This document shows positions 18,491 to 28,264 of a stretch of DNA of 64,000 bases, in pieces. Origin of the DNA: Corynebacterium uberis (GTDB taxonomy: Bacteria; Actinomycetota; Actinomycetes; Mycobacteriales; Mycobacteriaceae). Both the position numbers and the translations under genes were made by a program. Positions within the stretch are counted from its first letter, which is position 1. Each line of letters starts with the position of its first letter. The notes beneath the pieces were generated by a model that searched no databases, was not told the origin of the DNA, and saw only the letters and a program-made list of their open reading frames with translations. The stretch spans positions 1,364,001 through 1,428,000 of the forward strand of contig NZ_CP085051.1 in assembly GCF_020616335.1 (NCBI RefSeq). Reading direction: 5' to 3'.

Positions 18491-20533
18491 TTACTTCTCC
18501 TCTTCGTCGGAGGTGATCCGGTGCGCGCCAGCGGCCTCATCCGGGTGCTGCACGCTGATCGGTTTACTCACGCTGCGGGCGATAACGCGCTCGTCGCCCT
18601 CCTTGTCCGGCGCAGGCTTCGCGCTTTCCGACGCCCCCCGCTCCGGATGGCTATAAGGCTTCAGGCTGCTCTCGGCACCGGCTCCGGTCGCGCCGGACGT
18701 CACGGTCGAGCTGGAGGAAGACACGACACCGGGGGTGTGTCCCTCCCGCAGCGCCCGCTTGTGCGCGGCCACCTGGTAGACCCGGCCCATACCGTTGACG
18801 GCGGGCTTGGCCCAGAAGGGCTTGCGGGCGGCCAGGATCATCAGCGGCGCGGTGATCAGGAAGGTGACCACGAGGTCAAACACGGTGGTCATACCCAGGG
18901 TAAAGGCGAAGCCCTTGACCTCACCGACGGCGAGCATGTAGATGATCACCGAGCCCAGCAGTGTGACCATGTTGCCGGTGACCACGGTGCGCTTGGCGCG
19001 ATCCCAACCACGCCGCGACGCCGAACGGAAGGTGTGGCCTTCCCGGACCTCATCCTTGATGCGCTCATACATGACCACAAAGGAGTCCGCGGTAGCGCCC
19101 AAACCAATGATCAGACCGGCGATGCCAGACAGGTCCAGCGAGTAGTCAATCCACCGGCCCAGCAGCACCAGCGAGCCGTAGACCACCACGCCGGCGCAGA
19201 ACAGCGTGAACAAGGAGATCAGACCGTAGAGCCGGTAGTAGGCGAACACGTAGACGGCGATGAGCGCCAGGCCCACCAGGCCGGCGATGAGGCCCGCCTT
19301 CAGCGAGGACGCGCCGAGGCTTGCCGGGATCGTCTTGGTCGTGCCGCCGGACTCGCCGTTCTCACCGGCGAAGGACAGCGGCAGGGCGCCGTACTTCAGG
19401 TTGTTGGCCAGCGTCTGCGCCTCGGTCTGGGTGAAGGCACCGGTGATCGAGGTACCAGAGCCCACCGGGGTGGGGCTCTGAATATTCGGCGCGGAGATCA
19501 CCTGGGAGTCCAGGGTGATGGCCACCTGGCGGTTGAGGTATTCGTTGGTGAGCTTGGACCAGGTCTCGGAGCCGCCGCCGGTGGAAAACGCGAAGGTGAT
19601 TTCCATCTGCCCGGTCTTGGAGTTGAGCCCGCCATTGATGGGTGAACCGGTATCAATGTTCGCGCCAGACAGGCGGGTGCCGTCCTTGCCGGCGTCACCT
19701 TCCAGCACCGGGGCGGGGGCCAGGATCATCGGCCGGTTCGGGGCGTCGCCGCGGCCGGAGACATCACAGGTCACCAGCGGCTTGGCCGGATCATCAGTGC
19801 CCTGGAGCGGATCAATCCCGCCTTCCTTGCACTCAGAGCCCACCAGGATGCTGGCGGCCAGCTGAGTGGTCGGGTCGGTGGACTGGCGGTCCTTGGCCAG
19901 CATCGCGGTCACCTCGCGGCGCCGCTCGCCTGCCTCCAGGGAGTTTGCCGGCTCCGGCTTCGGCGTCGCCGTAATCGCCGGCATCTTCAGCCGCGGAGTC
20001 TTGTCGTCCTGGATGGTCTTGTTGGACTGCTCCACAAAGGTCTTCAGGTCCTGTTCCACCTGTTCCTTTGGCAGCACGCCGAAGGTGACCCACCTATTGG
20101 CCATGTCACCGACCACGTCCATGAGCCTGCCCAAGTCCGGATTGCCCGGCTCGGCGACCGGCCGGAAGATGAGCTTGGAAGTCTGGCCCAAGGCGCGCGC
20201 CTGGGAGGCATCCTCGCCGGGGACCGTAATAACCAGGGTGTCACCGTCCGTGATCACGCTCGCACCGGTCACGCCCATGCCGTTGACACGGTTTTCCATG
20301 ATCGTTCTGGCCTGTGCCAGCTGGTCCTGGGTGGGCTTTTGGCCCTGGGGCACCAGGGTGATGCGAGTTCCGCCTTGCAGGTCAATGCCCAACTTGGGGG
20401 TTGCTTCCCGGTTCCCGGTGAAGAAGACCAGCGAGTACATGGCGATGACAAGCAGCACAAAGATGCCCATCGCCTTCATCGGCCAGGAATGACTCTTGTT
20501 CCTCGAGCCCCGTGGTCTCAGGTGTGTTGACAC
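18491..20533 (-). CDS. secD: Protein translocase subunit SecD
   Basis: A 680-residue export subunit. After an N-terminal helix (about 20-38) comes the LGIDLQGGTRITL motif, a large extracytoplasmic P1 region (about 45-405), and five membrane helices with IAGLIIGLGATADSFVVMYERIKDE. The last roughly 100 residues form a low-complexity Ser/Thr- and Glu-rich cytoplasmic tail that is unusual in length. GTG at 20533 was chosen because GAGGAG precedes it and VSTHLRPRGSRNKS leads straight to the first helix; an in-frame ATG exists at 20632. It starts 385 bases after ruvB; the expected yajC is not in between. Confidence 0.95.
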   Translation of the reverse strand: MSTHLRPRGSRNKSHSWPMKAMGIFVLLVIAMYSLVFFTGNREATPKLGIDLQGGTRITLVPQGQKPTQDQLAQARTIMENRVNGMGVTGASVITDGDTLVITVPGEDASQARALGQTSKLIFRPVAEPGNPDLGRLMDVVGDMANRWVTFGVLPKEQVEQDLKTFVEQSNKTIQDDKTPRLKMPAITATPKPEPANSLEAGERRREVTAMLAKDRQSTDPTTQLAASILVGSECKEGGIDPLQGTDDPAKPLVTCDVSGRGDAPNRPMILAPAPVLEGDAGKDGTRLSGANIDTGSPINGGLNSKTGQMEITFAFSTGGGSETWSKLTNEYLNRQVAITLDSQVISAPNIQSPTPVGSGTSITGAFTQTEAQTLANNLKYGALPLSFAGENGESGGTTKTIPASLGASSLKAGLIAGLVGLALIAVYVFAYYRLYGLISLFTLFCAGVVVYGSLVLLGRWIDYSLDLSGIAGLIIGLGATADSFVVMYERIKDEVREGHTFRSASRRGWDRAKRTVVTGNMVTLLGSVIIYMLAVGEVKGFAFTLGMTTVFDLVVTFLITAPLMILAARKPFWAKPAVNGMGRVYQVAAHKRALREGHTPGVVSSSSSTVTSGATGAGAESSLKPYSHPERGASESAKPAPDKEGDERVIARSVSKPISVQHPDEAAGAHRITSDEEEK

Positions 20534-20918
20534 AGGTGTCGTCTCCTCATTGGCGCGCGTGGCTGCCACGCCAGGCCAACACTGCCCCAGGCCGTCCATC
20601 CAACCGGGGACCGTGTGGCGACGCATTGCCACCTGGGCCGCCGCCCACGACTGCGGCTGCCACTTGTGATCGTTGTGGTTCCAATAATGTGCGTGCGCGA
20701 CCTGCCGTGGGTCGCGCGACGGTTTTCAGGGCGCCAGGGGTAGCGGCACGCGCGGCTGGCGTGCCGGCGCACCCGGGGCTGTCCAAGCCAACATCGTACG
20801 GCATAGCCCCCGCGATGCGGTATGGGGTCCACCTTCCCGACGCCAAAAGGGCTAGCCAGCAGGCACTCTTGCCCACCCCATCGCGCGTGCCTGCGAGCCC
20901 AAACGCAAGGTAAGCCTA
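20534..20918. other. Intergenic region ruvB-secD, no gene found; yajC expected here
   Basis: 385 bases. No reading frame has the small N-terminal-helix protein pattern of YajC. On the minus strand there is a TACGAT -10-like box (20793-20798) that could start secD transcription with a long leader, and an imperfect GGCACGC/GCGTGCC inverted repeat near 20740-20765. Confidence 0.5.
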
Positions 20919-22025
20919 CTAAGAGCTGGGCGCGTCGGGTTCGGCGGTTGCCTCATGAAAACCGATGGCCCCCTCCGGCGGTTCCAAGCCGATATGGCGC
21001 CATGCGGCGGCGGTAGCTACCCGTCCCCTGCCGGTGCGGGCGATCAGCCCCGCTCGCACTAGGTAGGGCTCGCAAACCTCCTCCACCGTTCCCGGTTCTT
21101 CGCCTACCGCGATGGCAAGCGTATTAACGCCCACTGGTCCGCCGCCGTGGCCGCGGATGAGGGCGTTGAGGACGGCGCGGTCCAGGCGGTCGAGCCCCTT
21201 GCGGTCCACGTCAAAGACCTCCAGGGCAGCGCGCGCGGAGGACACGTCGACGTGACCATCGGCATGGACCTCGGCATAGTCGCGGACGCGGCGCAGCAGC
21301 CGGTTGGCAATACGCGGCGTTCCGCGGGACCGTGACGCGATCTCCCGGGCGGCGTCAGCATCCACACCCACGCCCAGGATCGCTGCAGCCCGGGTGACCA
21401 CCTGCGTGAGGTCCTCGACGTCGTAGAACTCCATTTGCGCAGTAAACCCGAAGCGATCGCGCAAAGGTCCAGTAAGCATCCCGGATCGGGTGGTGGCCCC
21501 CACCAACGTAAATGCCGGAAGTTCGAGGGGAATGGACGTGGCACCAGGGCCCTTGCCCACGATGACGTCGATGCGGAAATCCTCCATGGCCATGTAGAGC
21601 ATTTCCTCGGCGGGCCGGGCAATGCGGTGGATCTCATCGATGAACAGGACGTCGCCTTCCATCAGATTGGACAGCATGGCGGCCAGGTCTCCTGCTCGCT
21701 CCAGCGCCGGGCCGGAAGTCATGCGCAGGCTGGTGCCCAACTCCTGGGCGATAATCATGGCCATGGTGGTCTTGCCCAGCCCCGGAGGCCCGCTGAGCAG
21801 CACGTGATCGGGCACTACCCCGCGGCTTTTGGCACCCTGAAGCACCAGGGAGAGCTGTTCGCGCACCTTCTTTTGGCCGATAAACTCATCCAGGCTGCGC
21901 GGGCGCAGGTTGCGCTCGGCGTCCTGCTCCCCGGTGCGCAGCTGGGGGGTGACGTCACTGGTCCCAGAAAACTGCCCCGACCCGCGGGGGGAAAAATCGA
22001 ATTCTGTTTTCTCAATGTCTGACAT
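20919..22025 (-). CDS. ruvB: Holliday junction branch-migration ATPase RuvB
   Basis: AAA+ motor of the RuvAB complex, 368 residues. Walker A ([16 protein letters not shown], about residue 75), Walker B (LFIDEIHRI), sensor 1 ([11 protein letters not shown]), the arginine-finger region (GPLRDRFG) and the C-terminal winged-helix ([15 protein letters not shown]) are all present. Start ATG at 22025. It follows ruvA with a six-base gap, giving a ruvC-ruvA-ruvB operon for recombination repair. Confidence 0.97.
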   Translation of the reverse strand: MSDIEKTEFDFSPRGSGQFSGTSDVTPQLRTGEQDAERNLRPRSLDEFIGQKKVREQLSLVLQGAKSRGVVPDHVLLSGPPGLGKTTMAMIIAQELGTSLRMTSGPALERAGDLAAMLSNLMEGDVLFIDEIHRIARPAEEMLYMAMEDFRIDVIVGKGPGATSIPLELPAFTLVGATTRSGMLTGPLRDRFGFTAQMEFYDVEDLTQVVTRAAAILGVGVDADAAREIASRSRGTPRIANRLLRRVRDYAEVHADGHVDVSSARAALEVFDVDRKGLDRLDRAVLNALIRGHGGGPVGVNTLAIAVGEEPGTVEEVCEPYLVRAGLIARTGRGRVATAAAWRHIGLEPPEGAIGFHEATAEPDAPSS

Positions 22026-22031
22026 GTCCGC

Positions 22032-22652
22032 CTAGCCCTTCTGCCCCAGCCGCGCGAGGGCCGCGCGCAAGGCACTGGAGGTATCCAGCGAGTCCGCCTC
22101 GGCGAGGACCGCATCGACGGCACCGGCTGCCTGCTTTTCCGTGAACCCCAGGCCCACCAGCGCTGCTGTGACCTGGATTCCCACGGCGGAATCCGTCGCC
22201 CCGCCCGGCGCAGCCGCCGGCTCATCCGTGGCGCCTCCCGCCTCATCGACGTAGCCCTGGACCTTGTCCTTGAGGTCGACGATCATGCGCTCGGCCATTC
22301 TTTTGCCCACCCCCGGGATGCGCTGCAACGCGCGCGCATCCGAGCTGGAGATGAATCCGGCCAGTTCGGCAGCGCTATAGACGGACTCGGCCGCAAGGGC
22401 CAGGCGCGGGCCCAGACCGGAGACCGTCTGTAATACCCCGAACATGGCCCGGGCGGCAGGGTCGATGAACCCATAGAGGGTCAAGGCGTCCTCGCGCACG
22501 ACCATCGTGGTGAGCACCGTGGCTACTTCCCCGCGGCGCAGCGTGGCCAGCGTCGCGGGTGTGGCGGTGAAAAAATAGCCCACGCCGGCGCATTCGATGA
22601 CCGCCCCGGAAAGTTCAATGGCGATGACGGGGCCGGTAAGAGAGGCGATCAT
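22032..22652 (-). CDS. ruvA: Holliday junction DNA-binding subunit RuvA
   Basis: A 206-residue protein with the N-terminal OB fold ([28 protein letters not shown]), two central helix-hairpin-helix motifs ([36 protein letters not shown]) and the C-terminal RuvB-contacting domain ([23 protein letters not shown]). It tetramerises on four-way junctions and recruits RuvB. ATG at 22652 overlaps the ruvC stop by four bases (coupled). Confidence 0.97.
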   Translation of the reverse strand: MIASLTGPVIAIELSGAVIECAGVGYFFTATPATLATLRRGEVATVLTTMVVREDALTLYGFIDPAARAMFGVLQTVSGLGPRLALAAESVYSAAELAGFISSSDARALQRIPGVGKRMAERMIVDLKDKVQGYVDEAGGATDEPAAAPGGATDSAVGIQVTAALVGLGFTEKQAAGAVDAVLAEADSLDTSSALRAALARLGQKG

Positions 22653-23233
22653 GGGTGTCCTTTCGCAGCGACGACGCTCGATTGGGCCGTGGGCTGGGCC
22701 GGGGATGTGTGGGCTTGTGTGGCTTGCTGGGCGCGTTCGAGTAGCGGGGCGCGCCAGCAGTGGCAGACGGCAAGGGCGAGGGCGTCGGCAGCATCAGCGG
22801 GCTTGGGCGCGGCGCTGAGTCCAAGAATGCGGGTAATCATGGCCGTCATTTGCTTCTTATCCGCCCGGCCGTTACCGGAGATGGCCTTTTTTACTTCGCT
22901 GGGGGTGTACATGTAGACGGGAATGCCGCGTTGTGCCGCGGCGAGCACCAAAACGCCCACCGCGTGCGCGGTGTTCATGACGGTGGAGACGTTTCCGCGC
23001 TCGAAGACGCGCTCGATGGCTACGACGTCTGGATGATAATCGTCCATCCATTCGGCTACGGCGCGCGAGAGCCGCAGGAGCCTTTCGGTGAGCTCGGCGT
23101 GCGGCGGGGTGCGCGCTACTCCCACGGCGATGGGGATGACCCCCCTGCCGCGCCCCCCTTGAACTACGGAAAGCCCGCAGCGGGTGAGGCCAGGATCGAT
23201 GCCCATGACGCGGACTTGTCCTGTTGCCGTCAC
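22649..23233 (-). CDS. ruvC: Holliday junction resolvase RuvC
   Basis: A 194-residue endonuclease with RNase H-like fold. The acidic catalytic residues can be placed in [20 protein letters not shown] and the paired Asp of [12 protein letters not shown]. Resolves junctions after RuvAB branch migration. ATG at 23233. The C-terminal 25 residues are variable. First gene of ruvCAB; an inverted repeat between it and yebC marks the transcription unit boundary. Confidence 0.96.
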   Translation of the reverse strand: MTATGQVRVMGIDPGLTRCGLSVVQGGRGRGVIPIAVGVARTPPHAELTERLLRLSRAVAEWMDDYHPDVVAIERVFERGNVSTVMNTAHAVGVLVLAAAQRGIPVYMYTPSEVKKAISGNGRADKKQMTAMITRILGLSAAPKPADAADALALAVCHCWRAPLLERAQQATQAHTSPAQPTAQSSVVAAKGHP

Positions 23234-23296
23234 AAACGCTCCTCGCTCTCCTTATGGGCCGTACCCCATATTCTTAGCACATAGTAGCGATGCACT

Positions 23297-23349
23297 AGCG
23301 GCGCCCCGCCCACCCGGGAAAAGCCGCGGGTGAAGGCGACGGCGCCGCT
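23297..23349 (-). terminator. Possible terminator hairpin after yebC
   Basis: AGCGGCGCC (23297-23305) pairs with GGCGCCGCT (23341-23349), with a second small stem inside the loop. It lies between the yebC stop and the ruvC start. No U-run follows, so function is uncertain. Confidence 0.4.
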
Positions 23350-23356
23350 GCGGTGG

Positions 23357-24112
23357 TTAATCCTCGTCGAGCGCGGCGAGGACCTCGTCGGACAGGGACA
23401 TGTTGGTGTAGACGTTTTGCACGTCGTCAGAGTCTTCCAGCGCGTCGATGAGGCGCAGGATCTTCTTGGCGTCGCCGGCCTCCAGGGGGGTTTCTAGGTT
23501 GGCGCGGAAGTCCTGCTCGGAATCCTCGACCTCAATATCGGCGCCAACCAGCGCCTCGCGCACCGCGGAGGTGTCCTCCGGAGCGCTGACGATCTCGAAG
23601 GTCTCGCCGAGGTCATTGACCTCCTCCGCACCGGCGTCAAGCACAGCCATGAGGACGTCATCCTCAGTAAGCTCGCCCTTCTTAATGAGCACCACGCCCT
23701 TGCGGTTGAACATGTAGGACACCGCGCCGGAATCCGCCATGTTGCCGCCGTTTTTGGTCATGGCGGTGCGCACCTCAGTGGCCGCGCGGTTCCGATTGTC
23801 GGTGAGGCATTCGATGAGCATGGCCACGCCGTTGGGGCCGTAGCCCTCGTACATGATGGTCTGCCAGTCCGCGCCGCCGGCTTCCTCGCCCGATCCGCGC
23901 TTGCGGGCGCGCTCAATGTTGTCATTGGGCACGGAGGCCTTCTTGGCCTTCTTAATCATGTCATCCAACGTGGGGTTGGCCGCCGGGTCTCCGCCGCCGG
24001 TGCGGGCAGCAACCTCGATGTTCTTAATCAGCTTGGCAAATTCCTTGCCGCGCTTCGCGTCATTGGCGGCCTTCTTATGCTTGGTGGTAGCCCACTTTGA
24101 GTGACCTGACAT
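23357..24112 (-). CDS. YebC/PmpR-family protein (TACO1 type)
   Basis: A 251-residue protein of the YebC family, annotated as a transcriptional regulator and more recently linked to ribosome function at difficult sequences. It starts [25 protein letters not shown] (the family signature) and continues with [36 protein letters not shown]. Length is typical. ATG at 24112 has an AAAGG site 8 bases upstream. Its place between the pimA region and ruvC is conserved in Corynebacteriales. Confidence 0.95.
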   Translation of the reverse strand: MSGHSKWATTKHKKAANDAKRGKEFAKLIKNIEVAARTGGGDPAANPTLDDMIKKAKKASVPNDNIERARKRGSGEEAGGADWQTIMYEGYGPNGVAMLIECLTDNRNRAATEVRTAMTKNGGNMADSGAVSYMFNRKGVVLIKKGELTEDDVLMAVLDAGAEEVNDLGETFEIVSAPEDTSAVREALVGADIEVEDSEQDFRANLETPLEAGDAKKILRLIDALEDSDDVQNVYTNMSLSDEVLAALDED

Positions 24113-24446
24113 ATCGCATGCCTTTCTTCATCGACGCCCCAGCGCGGCACTGGCCTGCACCCGGGCTTGTGCATCCGCGGCGCGCCCGCATGGTGGGCGC
24201 CGCCCTAGCAAAACTCGTGCTTCAGTCATGAACATGATGCGTGCCGCGCACCGCACGTACCCGCCGCGGGCCCAGGGGCACAGGTGCGGCGAGTGCTGCG
24301 GACACGACACTGCCGCTGCGGGGACGCAGCGGCACATCCAGCTGGGCCAAGTATACGCACCCCCGTCGCCCCACCCACGCAGGCGGCCCCGGCTGCGCGG
24401 TGCCGGTATCGCCGGGCGGGCAGGCAGGGCGCGCGCTCAGGGTGCG
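24113..24446. other. Intergenic region upstream of yebC, no gene found
   Basis: 334 bases. Contains a perfect 10-base inverted repeat with a GGGA loop (TGCCGCTGCG 24311-24320, CGCAGCGGCA 24325-24334), which could end the pimA-side transcript although no U-run follows. Small reading frames here have no recognisable content. Confidence 0.5.
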
Positions 24447-24923
24447 CTAGTTGTCCGCGGACGGGACGTGGACCTGCTCGAAATACTCCGGAAGTCGGGC
24501 CGTTCCGCCTAGCCGCAGGGCGCGTACCAGGGGGCGCGTGCGCAATGCGCGCGTGTCGGTGACGGCGTCATTGTAGAAGCGCCGGGCGAGCTCGACGCGT
24601 GTTGATGCGTCGACCAGCGCGCGTTGGGTGTCCTGGCGCTCGGGGGCGTCGCGAAGCGCCTCTTCTACCTGCACCTCCGCGACCGCGCGCGCGTCCAGGG
24701 TGGCATAACTCATCTCGATGGCCGCCGCACGGTTGGCCGCCTCCTGCGCTTCTGGGACCGTCGCAACAACCAGGTGCGCGCGGTGGTCGAGCGCGGCGCG
24801 CAGCGCTTGGAGCGCCGCCGCGGTGCGGATGTGGAGTCTGTTAAGCCGTTGTGCGGTGAAATAGGCCCACGCAGCGATGATGGTCACCAGCGCGGTGACC
24901 ACGATAATGGCGATAGTTCCCAT
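24447..24923 (-). CDS. Small membrane protein resembling LemA family
   Basis: A 158-residue protein with an N-terminal membrane helix (about 4-24) followed by helices rich in Ala and Arg. The pattern around TRVELARRFYNDAVTDTRALR resembles the helix of LemA proteins (ARRYYNAxVxDxN), and the single anchored helix fits that family, but the match is partial. It starts 13 bases after pimA, so it is probably the last gene of the thrS-pimA operon. In mycobacteria this place holds a Nudix gene. Function unknown. Confidence 0.65.
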   Translation of the reverse strand: MGTIAIIVVTALVTIIAAWAYFTAQRLNRLHIRTAAALQALRAALDHRAHLVVATVPEAQEAANRAAAIEMSYATLDARAVAEVQVEEALRDAPERQDTQRALVDASTRVELARRFYNDAVTDTRALRTRPLVRALRLGGTARLPEYFEQVHVPSADN

Positions 24924-24935
24924 GGTAGCTGTCAG

Positions 24936-26123
24936 TTACCTCAATTCTGTCTCGGTGCTCCTTTGCGCGAGACGCACGGGGCTGTCTTCGCGCACCGTCT
25001 CATAGACGGCTTCAATTTCCGCCGACACCCGCTGCCAGTCGTAGCGCTGAGCGCGGCGTGCCGCGGCGTCGGATAGCGCTTCTCGACGCCGCCCGTCCGC
25101 GATAAGCTCCCCCAGCACCCGCGCCAAGTCAGCACTGTCCCCGTTTTTAAAGAGCACCCCCGCAGCTTCGGAACTAGCCACCGCGCACACGTCCGCAAAG
25201 GCCTCCAGATCGCTGGCAACAACAGCGCAATGCGCTGCCATCGCCTCGACGAGGACAATGCCAAAACTCTCCCCGCCGGTATTCGGCGCCACATACACGT
25301 CAGCCTGTGCCAACAGCCGCGCCTTCTCGTCGTCGCTGATCCGGCCCACGTGGCGGACCCGCACCCCGGCAGCCAGCTTCTCCCCTCGCCCGGTGAGGGT
25401 GGCCTGCACGGAGTCGGGCAGCTCGCCGGACCCGGCGATGGCAACCTCAACCGCACGGGAGCCGGTATCGAGCTGGCGCAACGCCTCCCAAAGAACGGTC
25501 AGCCCCTTGCGCGCCTCATTGACCCGGCCCAAGAAAACCACCCGCAGGGGATCATCCACCCCGCGCGGCTGATCCTTCATGGCCTCCACGGCGCGCTGGA
25601 AAATACGGGTATCAACCCCGTTGGGAATGAGCACTGGGTCGCCGCCCAAAGCCTCCACCTGCCACCGGCGCGCCATCTCCGATACCGCAATACCGCCCCG
25701 GATCTTTTCCAAGTACGGGCGCAACAGCGGCAACGCGGCACGCAGGGCGCGCGAGGAGGTCGTGGACGTGTGATAAGTGGCCACCAGCGCCCCCTCCGCC
25801 TGGATCAGCGCACTCATGGAAAAGCTCGGCGAATTGGGCTCGTGAATATGAAGGACATCAAACCTGCCCTGCTCAATGAACTCCCGCGTCCGACGCCGTA
25901 CGTTCGGACCGATAGCGATACGAGCCACTGACCCGTTATAAGGAATAGGCACCGCAGCCCCGCCCCGCACCACAAACTCTGGCAGCGGGGTATCGGCGCA
26001 GGCAGGGCCCAGCACTTCTACCTCGTGCCCATGGCTGATAAGAACCCGTGCCAGGTCCAAGATGTGCGCCTGAACACCGCCGGGTTCATCAAAGGAATAA
26101 GGGCAAACGATGCCAATTCTCAT
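24936..26123 (-). CDS. pimA: Phosphatidylinositol alpha-mannosyltransferase PimA
   Basis: GT4-family GT-B enzyme, 395 residues, that transfers the first mannose from GDP-mannose to phosphatidyl-inositol at the inner membrane face, starting PIM/lipomannan synthesis. Seen: N-terminal MRIGIVCPYSFDEPGGVQAH, IHEPNSPSFSMSAL, VSEMARRW, IPNGVD and the nucleotide-sugar motif NTGGESFGIVLVEAMA. ATG at 26123 overlaps the acyltransferase stop by four bases; an upstream in-frame start at 26186 would extend into that gene and is not supported. A one-mismatch dispersed motif lies at 25078-25089. Confidence 0.93.
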   Translation of the reverse strand: MRIGIVCPYSFDEPGGVQAHILDLARVLISHGHEVEVLGPACADTPLPEFVVRGGAAVPIPYNGSVARIAIGPNVRRRTREFIEQGRFDVLHIHEPNSPSFSMSALIQAEGALVATYHTSTTSSRALRAALPLLRPYLEKIRGGIAVSEMARRWQVEALGGDPVLIPNGVDTRIFQRAVEAMKDQPRGVDDPLRVVFLGRVNEARKGLTVLWEALRQLDTGSRAVEVAIAGSGELPDSVQATLTGRGEKLAAGVRVRHVGRISDDEKARLLAQADVYVAPNTGGESFGIVLVEAMAAHCAVVASDLEAFADVCAVASSEAAGVLFKNGDSADLARVLGELIADGRRREALSDAAARRAQRYDWQRVSAEIEAVYETVREDSPVRLAQRSTETELR

Positions 26124-27025
26124 CGGGTCGGGGATGATTTCCTCTCCGTGACATCTGCGGGCCATAACGGCTGAAGCATATGCCAATCGTGGGGGTGGCG
26201 CCGAATATTACGCTCAAAAATCTCTGCTACGGCCTGCTGCGTGGACGCAACCGAGCTGACCTGCACCCGCGGCGAGACACTCAAACCCCACCCGCGATGC
26301 GCAGTACCGGTGCCGGTAAACCAGCTGTGCACCACGTGCAGATGCGCTCCGGTCGCGGCCGCTAGTTCGACGGCCCCGGTGGGCATGGTGGTCTGCTCCC
26401 CGAAGAACTCCACGGGCACGCCGCGGCGCTTGAGGTCACGTTCTCCCACCAGGCACACCACCCCGCCGGACCGGGTCACTTCCGCCAATCGCGGCAGGAC
26501 CGGGCCCTGGCCAGTCAGAGCAAGCACGTCAAAGCCCAGCGTGCGCCGATAGTCCACGAAAGCCTGGTAAAGGCTCTCCGGGCGCAGCCGCTCCGCCACG
26601 GTTGTAAATCGGGTGTAGCGCTGCGCCAGCAGCAGCCCCGCCATATCCCAATTGCCGGTATGGGGAAGCACAACCACCACTCCCCGCCTGCTGGCCAGCG
26701 ACTCCTCCAGGTGCTCAAGCCCTTCGGTGCCGGCGACAAGCTGGTCGAGCAGCCCCGGCTGCCGCATCATGGTGGGCAGGCGGAAGGCCTCTTCCCAATA
26801 GCGCGCGTAGGAGCGCATGGAGTCGCGCACCAGCTGGCGGGTCACCCCGGCATCCCCAACCACGCGGGCGAGGTTGGCGCGCAGTTGCTCGCAACCGCGA
26901 CCGTCATCGCTCACCCGATCGGCCGCCCATTGGAAGGCGCGCCGGGTCACCACTGGGGGCACCCCGCGCACCACCGCCCACCCAGCCCGGTAGCCCCAGG
27001 CACTGAGCGTTTCTTGGGCGCTCAT
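26120..27025 (-). CDS. Phosphatidylinositol mannoside acyltransferase (PatA-like)
   Basis: A 301-residue LpxL/HtrB-type lysophospholipid acyltransferase. The H-x4-D catalytic motif is visible in LPHTGNWDMAG near residue 130, with a later VGERDLKRRGVPVEFFG. By position between pgsA and pimA it matches mycobacterial PatA, which palmitoylates PIM mannose. ATG at 27025 shares one base with the pgsA stop (TGATG), and the gene overlaps pimA by four bases; strong coupling across the whole operon. Confidence 0.9.
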   Translation of the reverse strand: MSAQETLSAWGYRAGWAVVRGVPPVVTRRAFQWAADRVSDDGRGCEQLRANLARVVGDAGVTRQLVRDSMRSYARYWEEAFRLPTMMRQPGLLDQLVAGTEGLEHLEESLASRRGVVVVLPHTGNWDMAGLLLAQRYTRFTTVAERLRPESLYQAFVDYRRTLGFDVLALTGQGPVLPRLAEVTRSGGVVCLVGERDLKRRGVPVEFFGEQTTMPTGAVELAAATGAHLHVVHSWFTGTGTAHRGWGLSVSPRVQVSSVASTQQAVAEIFERNIRRHPHDWHMLQPLWPADVTERKSSPTR

Positions 27026-27696
27026 CAATCGACCCTGCGGTCCGCTGCCGGCCGCTGCGGCGTTGCCCCTGCGGGGGCCGCCGAGGGCTGACCCGCCACC
27101 GGGGACCGGGCGGCCATCATCAGGCGCTGAATCACCGTGAACACAGAGCCCACGGCCAGCACCCACAGCGCCACGTCGATTGCCCAGGGGACTCCCAATC
27201 CTTGCAAGCCGATGCCGCCCAGCCCCACGATGAGGCGCTCGGGGCGTTCGACAAGACCACCAACCATAGTCAGCCCGCTGGCTTCACCGCGCGCCTTGAC
27301 ATAGGAGATGACCTGGGAGGACACCAAGACCACCAAGGCGGCGACGATGAGGCTGCGATGCGGCTGATAGGTATAGACCAGCCACCAGGTGATGGCAGCA
27401 AAAAGTGCGCCGTCGGTAATCCGGTCGCACGACGCATCCAGGGTGGCACCGAACTTGGTCCCACCCCCGCTCATTCGCGCCATGGTGCCATCGATCATGT
27501 CGCTGGCCGCGAAGATCCCAGTTAACACGGCCGCCGCCAGGAGGTGACCCGTGGGGATGAGGGTGACCGCCACCACGATGGTGGCCACCGCCCCCACCAC
27601 GGTGATCACGTTGGGGGTCAGCCCGGTGCGCAGAACCGCCCGCGCAATCGGCTCGACCACCACGGCGGCGGGGCGTCGTCCGTGAACGCTAAGCAT
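27025..27696 (-). CDS. pgsA: Phosphatidylinositol phosphate synthase (CDP-alcohol phosphatidyltransferase)
   Basis: A 223-residue membrane enzyme that joins CDP-diacylglycerol to inositol phosphate. The CDP-alcohol motif D-x2-D-G-x2-A-R-x8-G-x3-D-x3-D is complete in DMIDGTMARMSGGG and FGATLDASCDR (about residues 68-93). Four to six membrane helices follow the usual pattern. ATG at 27696 overlaps the HIT gene by eight bases; an upstream in-frame ATG at 27744 would extend the overlap. Provides phosphatidylinositol for the PimA pathway encoded downstream. Confidence 0.92.
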   Translation of the reverse strand: MLSVHGRRPAAVVVEPIARAVLRTGLTPNVITVVGAVATIVVAVTLIPTGHLLAAAVLTGIFAASDMIDGTMARMSGGGTKFGATLDASCDRITDGALFAAITWWLVYTYQPHRSLIVAALVVLVSSQVISYVKARGEASGLTMVGGLVERPERLIVGLGGIGLQGLGVPWAIDVALWVLAVGSVFTVIQRLMMAARSPVAGQPSAAPAGATPQRPAADRRVD

Positions 27697-28264
27697 CACG
27701 GTCCTCCTTGATCGTCTCGGCCCATCCTTGTGCCAGCACCTCACGCGTTCGGCTGAGCACTTCCGGCAGCACCTTGGTTCCGGATAGGACCGTCATAAAA
27801 TTCGCGTCCCCTGCCCACCGCGGCACCACGTGCATGTGCAGGTGATCCCGAATAGAGCCGCCGGAGGACTGCCCTAAGTTGAAGCCAACATTGACCCCCT
27901 GGGGGCGGGAGACCTTTTTCAGAGTGCGCACCGCCCGCTGAGCAAAGGCGAACAGCTCCGCGGATTCCGCGGCATCCAGTGCCTCAATATCGGCCACCTT
28001 GCGGTACGGAATCACCATCATGTGCCCGGCGTTGTAGGGGAACAGATTGAGCACACAATACACCAGCTCACCCCGAGCAACGATGAGCGAATCCTCATCC
28101 GAGTGCCGCGGCAGATCCACAAAGGGATCCGCCGGTCGCGCGTCGCCGCCCGGGCTCGCCGTGATGTAGTCCATGCGATAGGGAGCCCACAGGCGCTCCA
28201 GGCGGTCCGGCTCGCCCGCTCCCGTATCTACCCAAGCGTGGGGAGAATCAGCGTCGCTGTGCAA
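27689..28264 (-). CDS. HIT-domain protein (histidine triad nucleotide hydrolase)
   Basis: Member of the HIT superfamily (Ap4A phosphorylase/hydrolase-like), about 191 residues. The histidine triad is HLHMHVVPR near residue 142, preceded by [17 protein letters not shown] and [15 protein letters not shown]. The start is uncertain: the TTG at 28264 has a good GAGG site six bases upstream, while an ATG at 28288 lacks a site and overlaps thrS by 41 bases. It lies between thrS and pgsA, as in mycobacteria. Confidence 0.88.
   Translation of the reverse strand: MHSDADSPHAWVDTGAGEPDRLERLWAPYRMDYITASPGGDARPADPFVDLPRHSDEDSLIVARGELVYCVLNLFPYNAGHMMVIPYRKVADIEALDAAESAELFAFAQRAVRTLKKVSRPQGVNVGFNLGQSSGGSIRDHLHMHVVPRWAGDANFMTVLSGTKVLPEVLSRTREVLAQGWAETIKEDRDA

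Noticed and set aside
20547..20876. Minus-strand frames between ruvB and secD as possible yajC
   Set aside because: No N-terminal membrane helix and no YajC pattern; composition is that of non-coding G+C-rich DNA.
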